NCBI GenBank assembly: GCA_903921405.1
Contig: CAIXPV010000149.1
Coordinates: forward strand, 1-14,604
Length of the DNA: 14,604 nucleotides
From: an uncultured Actinomycetes bacterium
GTDB taxonomy: Bacteria; Actinomycetota; Actinomycetes; Nanopelagicales; Nanopelagicaceae
Direction: 5' to 3'
Shown here: piece by piece, positions 13,312-14,604 of the stretch
Numbering within the stretch: the first letter of the stretch is position 1
Layout of the letters: each line of letters begins with the position of its first letter
Notes under the pieces: generated by a model
Seen by the model: only the letters and a program-made list of their open reading frames with translations
Database searches by the model: none
Told to the model about the DNA's origin: nothing
Translations under genes and position numbers: made by a program

Positions 13312-14604
13312 TTAAGCGCCGGTGTAGTACTTACTGATTTCGCCCAATGCTTTATCTAGAATTTCAAGACCCTTTGTGGCATCGTCAACTGAGATATTGC
13401 ATGGTGGGCACAAGTGAATGCGGTTGAAGTTATTAAATGGCATCAGGCCAAGCTTTTTGCAGGCCGCCACTAATTCATTCATTGCAGGACTTGATGCACC
13501 ATAAGGTGCAAGAGGCTCGCGAGTTGCACGGTCACTGACTAAATCAACGCCCCAGAACACACCTGCGCCGCGGATATCGCCAATTACCTTGTGCTTCTTA
13601 GCTAATTCAACGAGGCCAGGACCCAAGATTGTTTCACCAATCATGGTGGCGTTCTCTAGCATTTTTTCATCTTTCATGACATCGATAGTGGCAACCGCAG
13701 TTGCACATGCAATTGGATGGCCCATATATGTAAGGCCTCCGGCGAAGACTTTTTCATCAAATGTCTTAGATACAGTCTCACTAATTACTACGCCGCCAAG
13801 TTGGATGTACCCTGATGTAACACCTTTAGCAAAAGTAATCAGATCTGGCTGCACGCTGCCATGTTGGTATGCAAACCACTTTCCTGTGCGGCCAAATCCC
13901 GACATGACTTCGTCAGCGATCCACATAATCTTGTACTTATCGCACAATGCGCGCACGCCTTCGTAGTAACCCTTAGGCGGAACAAGAACTCCAGCAGTAC
14001 CTGGTATAGATTCGATCAATACTGCAGCGATTGTGCTGGCACCTTCAAAGATAATTGTCTGCTCTAGATGCTCTAAAGCGCGCTTGCACTCTTCTTCTTC
14101 ATTCTGCGCCCAGAAAGCGGTGCGATATAGATAAGGACCAAAGAAGTGCACATGACCAAAGGCAAACTCATTGGGCAAACGGCGAGGATCTCCAGTTGCA
14201 TTTATAGCGGCCCCTGTATTGCCGTGGTATGAACGATATGTAGATAAGACTTTGTGCTTATGAGTATGCATACGAGCCATGCGAATTGCATTTTCAATCG
14301 CATCTGCGCCGCCGTTAGTGAAAAAGACTTTAGCGAAATGGCCGCCAGCTAATTCGACGATTCTTTGTGCAGCTTCATTGCGCGCATCGTTGGCGTGCTG
14401 TGGTGCAACCGTTGCGATGATTTCGGCCTGGGCGGCAATGGCCTTAATAACGGTTGGGTGCTGGTGTCCGATATTTGTAAAGACCAGCTGGGATGAGAAA
14501 TCTAAATAGGTCTTACCTTCATGGTCCCAAAAATATGATCCCGAACCACTAGCAACAGGCATTGGGCTAATTGCACCTTGAGCCGACCATGAGTGAAAAA
14601 CATA
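13312..14604 (-). CDS. Class III (PLP-dependent) aminotransferase, 5' partial
   Basis: This is a fold-type I, class III transaminase. The frame stays open to the right edge: upstream of the ATG at 14562 it reads YVFHSWSAQGAISP, the typical N-terminal motif of the family. The true start therefore lies beyond the window and 14562 is an internal methionine. Counting from that methionine, conserved parts are YFWDHEGKTYLDFSSQ, FFTNGGADAIENAI (phosphate cup), YRSYHGNTGAA, WIADEVMSGFGRTG with the PLP-ring aspartate D217, and TFAKGVTSGYIQLGG with the PLP lysine K246. Close relatives are annotated as omega-amino acid, taurine or beta-alanine transaminases using pyruvate or 2-oxoglutarate; the substrate cannot be fixed from sequence. 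It is convergent with ychF, with 13 bases between the stops. Confidence 0.92.
   Translation of the reverse strand, partial: YVFHSWSAQGAISPMPVASGSGSYFWDHEGKTYLDFSSQLVFTNIGHQHPTVIKAIAAQAEIIATVAPQHANDARNEAAQRIVELAGGHFAKVFFTNGGADAIENAIRMARMHTHKHKVLSTYRSYHGNTGAAINATGDPRRLPNEFAFGHVHFFGPYLYRTAFWAQNEEEECKRALEHLEQTIIFEGASTIAAVLIESIPGTAGVLVPPKGYYEGVRALCDKYKIMWIADEVMSGFGRTGKWFAYQHGSVQPDLITFAKGVTSGYIQLGGVVISETVSKTFDEKVFAGGLTYMGHPIACATAVATIDVMKDEKMLENATMIGETILGPGLVELAKKHKVIGDIRGAGVFWGVDLVSDRATREPLAPYGASSPAMNELVAACKKLGLMPFNNFNRIHLCPPCNISVDDATKGLEILDKALGEISKYYTGA

Noticed and set aside
1..14604. Mobile elements, CRISPR arrays, tRNA or rRNA genes, toxin-antitoxin or phage defence loci
   Set aside because: No transposase, integrase, repeat-spacer pattern, cloverleaf or defence-type gene was found. 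The PIN domain belongs to a housekeeping PhoH2 fusion.

Overview
The window is ordinary core chromosome of an actinobacterium. The evidence is the gene content: DUF4307 next to greA, a DUF3817 protein, a short-chain Z-isoprenyl diphosphate synthase resembling mycobacterial Rv1086, a PIN-PhoH (PhoH2) protein, a DUF6542-like protein beside ispH, and DrrAB-type ABC genes. Base composition is near 50% GC by eye. Only about 530 of 14604 bases (roughly 3.6%) lie outside genes, and start codons often lack a Shine-Dalgarno sequence. Together these suggest a streamlined lineage such as the freshwater planktonic Actinobacteria (Nanopelagicales or similar). The lineage is inference; the phylum is well supported.

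Layout. Positions 1-1469 (+) hold the end of a DrrA-like ABC ATPase and its permease, meeting greA tail to tail. greA (1466-1942) and a DUF4307 membrane protein (1982-2371) form a minus-strand pair. A 20-bp palindrome at 2369-2388 separates this pair from a rightward cluster: a 45-residue membrane protein, SURF1, DUF3817 and a Z-isoprenyl diphosphate synthase (2386-4273). phoH (4399-5715) and a secreted transglycosylase-like protein (5963-6550) follow, each behind an unusually long leader. The minus-strand operon xseA-xseB-fumarase (9622 to 6558) comes next. ispH (9648-10604, +) diverges from xseA across 25 bp. rmuC and a DUF6542-like protein (12173 to 10605, -) follow, then ychF (12225-13298, +) and a class III aminotransferase (-) that runs off the right edge.

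From memory of the M. tuberculosis H37Rv map, the order greA, DUF4307, small membrane protein, Z-prenyl synthase, phoH2, fumarase, xseB, xseA, ispH, Rv1111c-like, ychF matches Rv1080c to Rv1112. The window reads as a condensed version of that block. mca and many intervening genes are absent, SURF1/DUF3817, the transglycosylase and rmuC are inserted, and a class I fumarase stands where mycobacteria have a class II enzyme.

The genes serve housekeeping roles: transcript elongation (GreA), oxidase assembly (SURF1), isoprenoid supply (IspH and the prenyl synthase), RNA metabolism (PhoH), DNA repair (ExoVII, RmuC), the TCA cycle (fumarase), ribosome-associated GTPase/ATPase activity (YchF) and cell-wall turnover. 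I saw no mobile element, CRISPR array, tRNA, rRNA or defence system, and I do not think a new multigene system is present. The points worth a second look are the compact divergent promoters that also carry the start codons, the two long structured leaders, and a few residue-level or gene-content departures.
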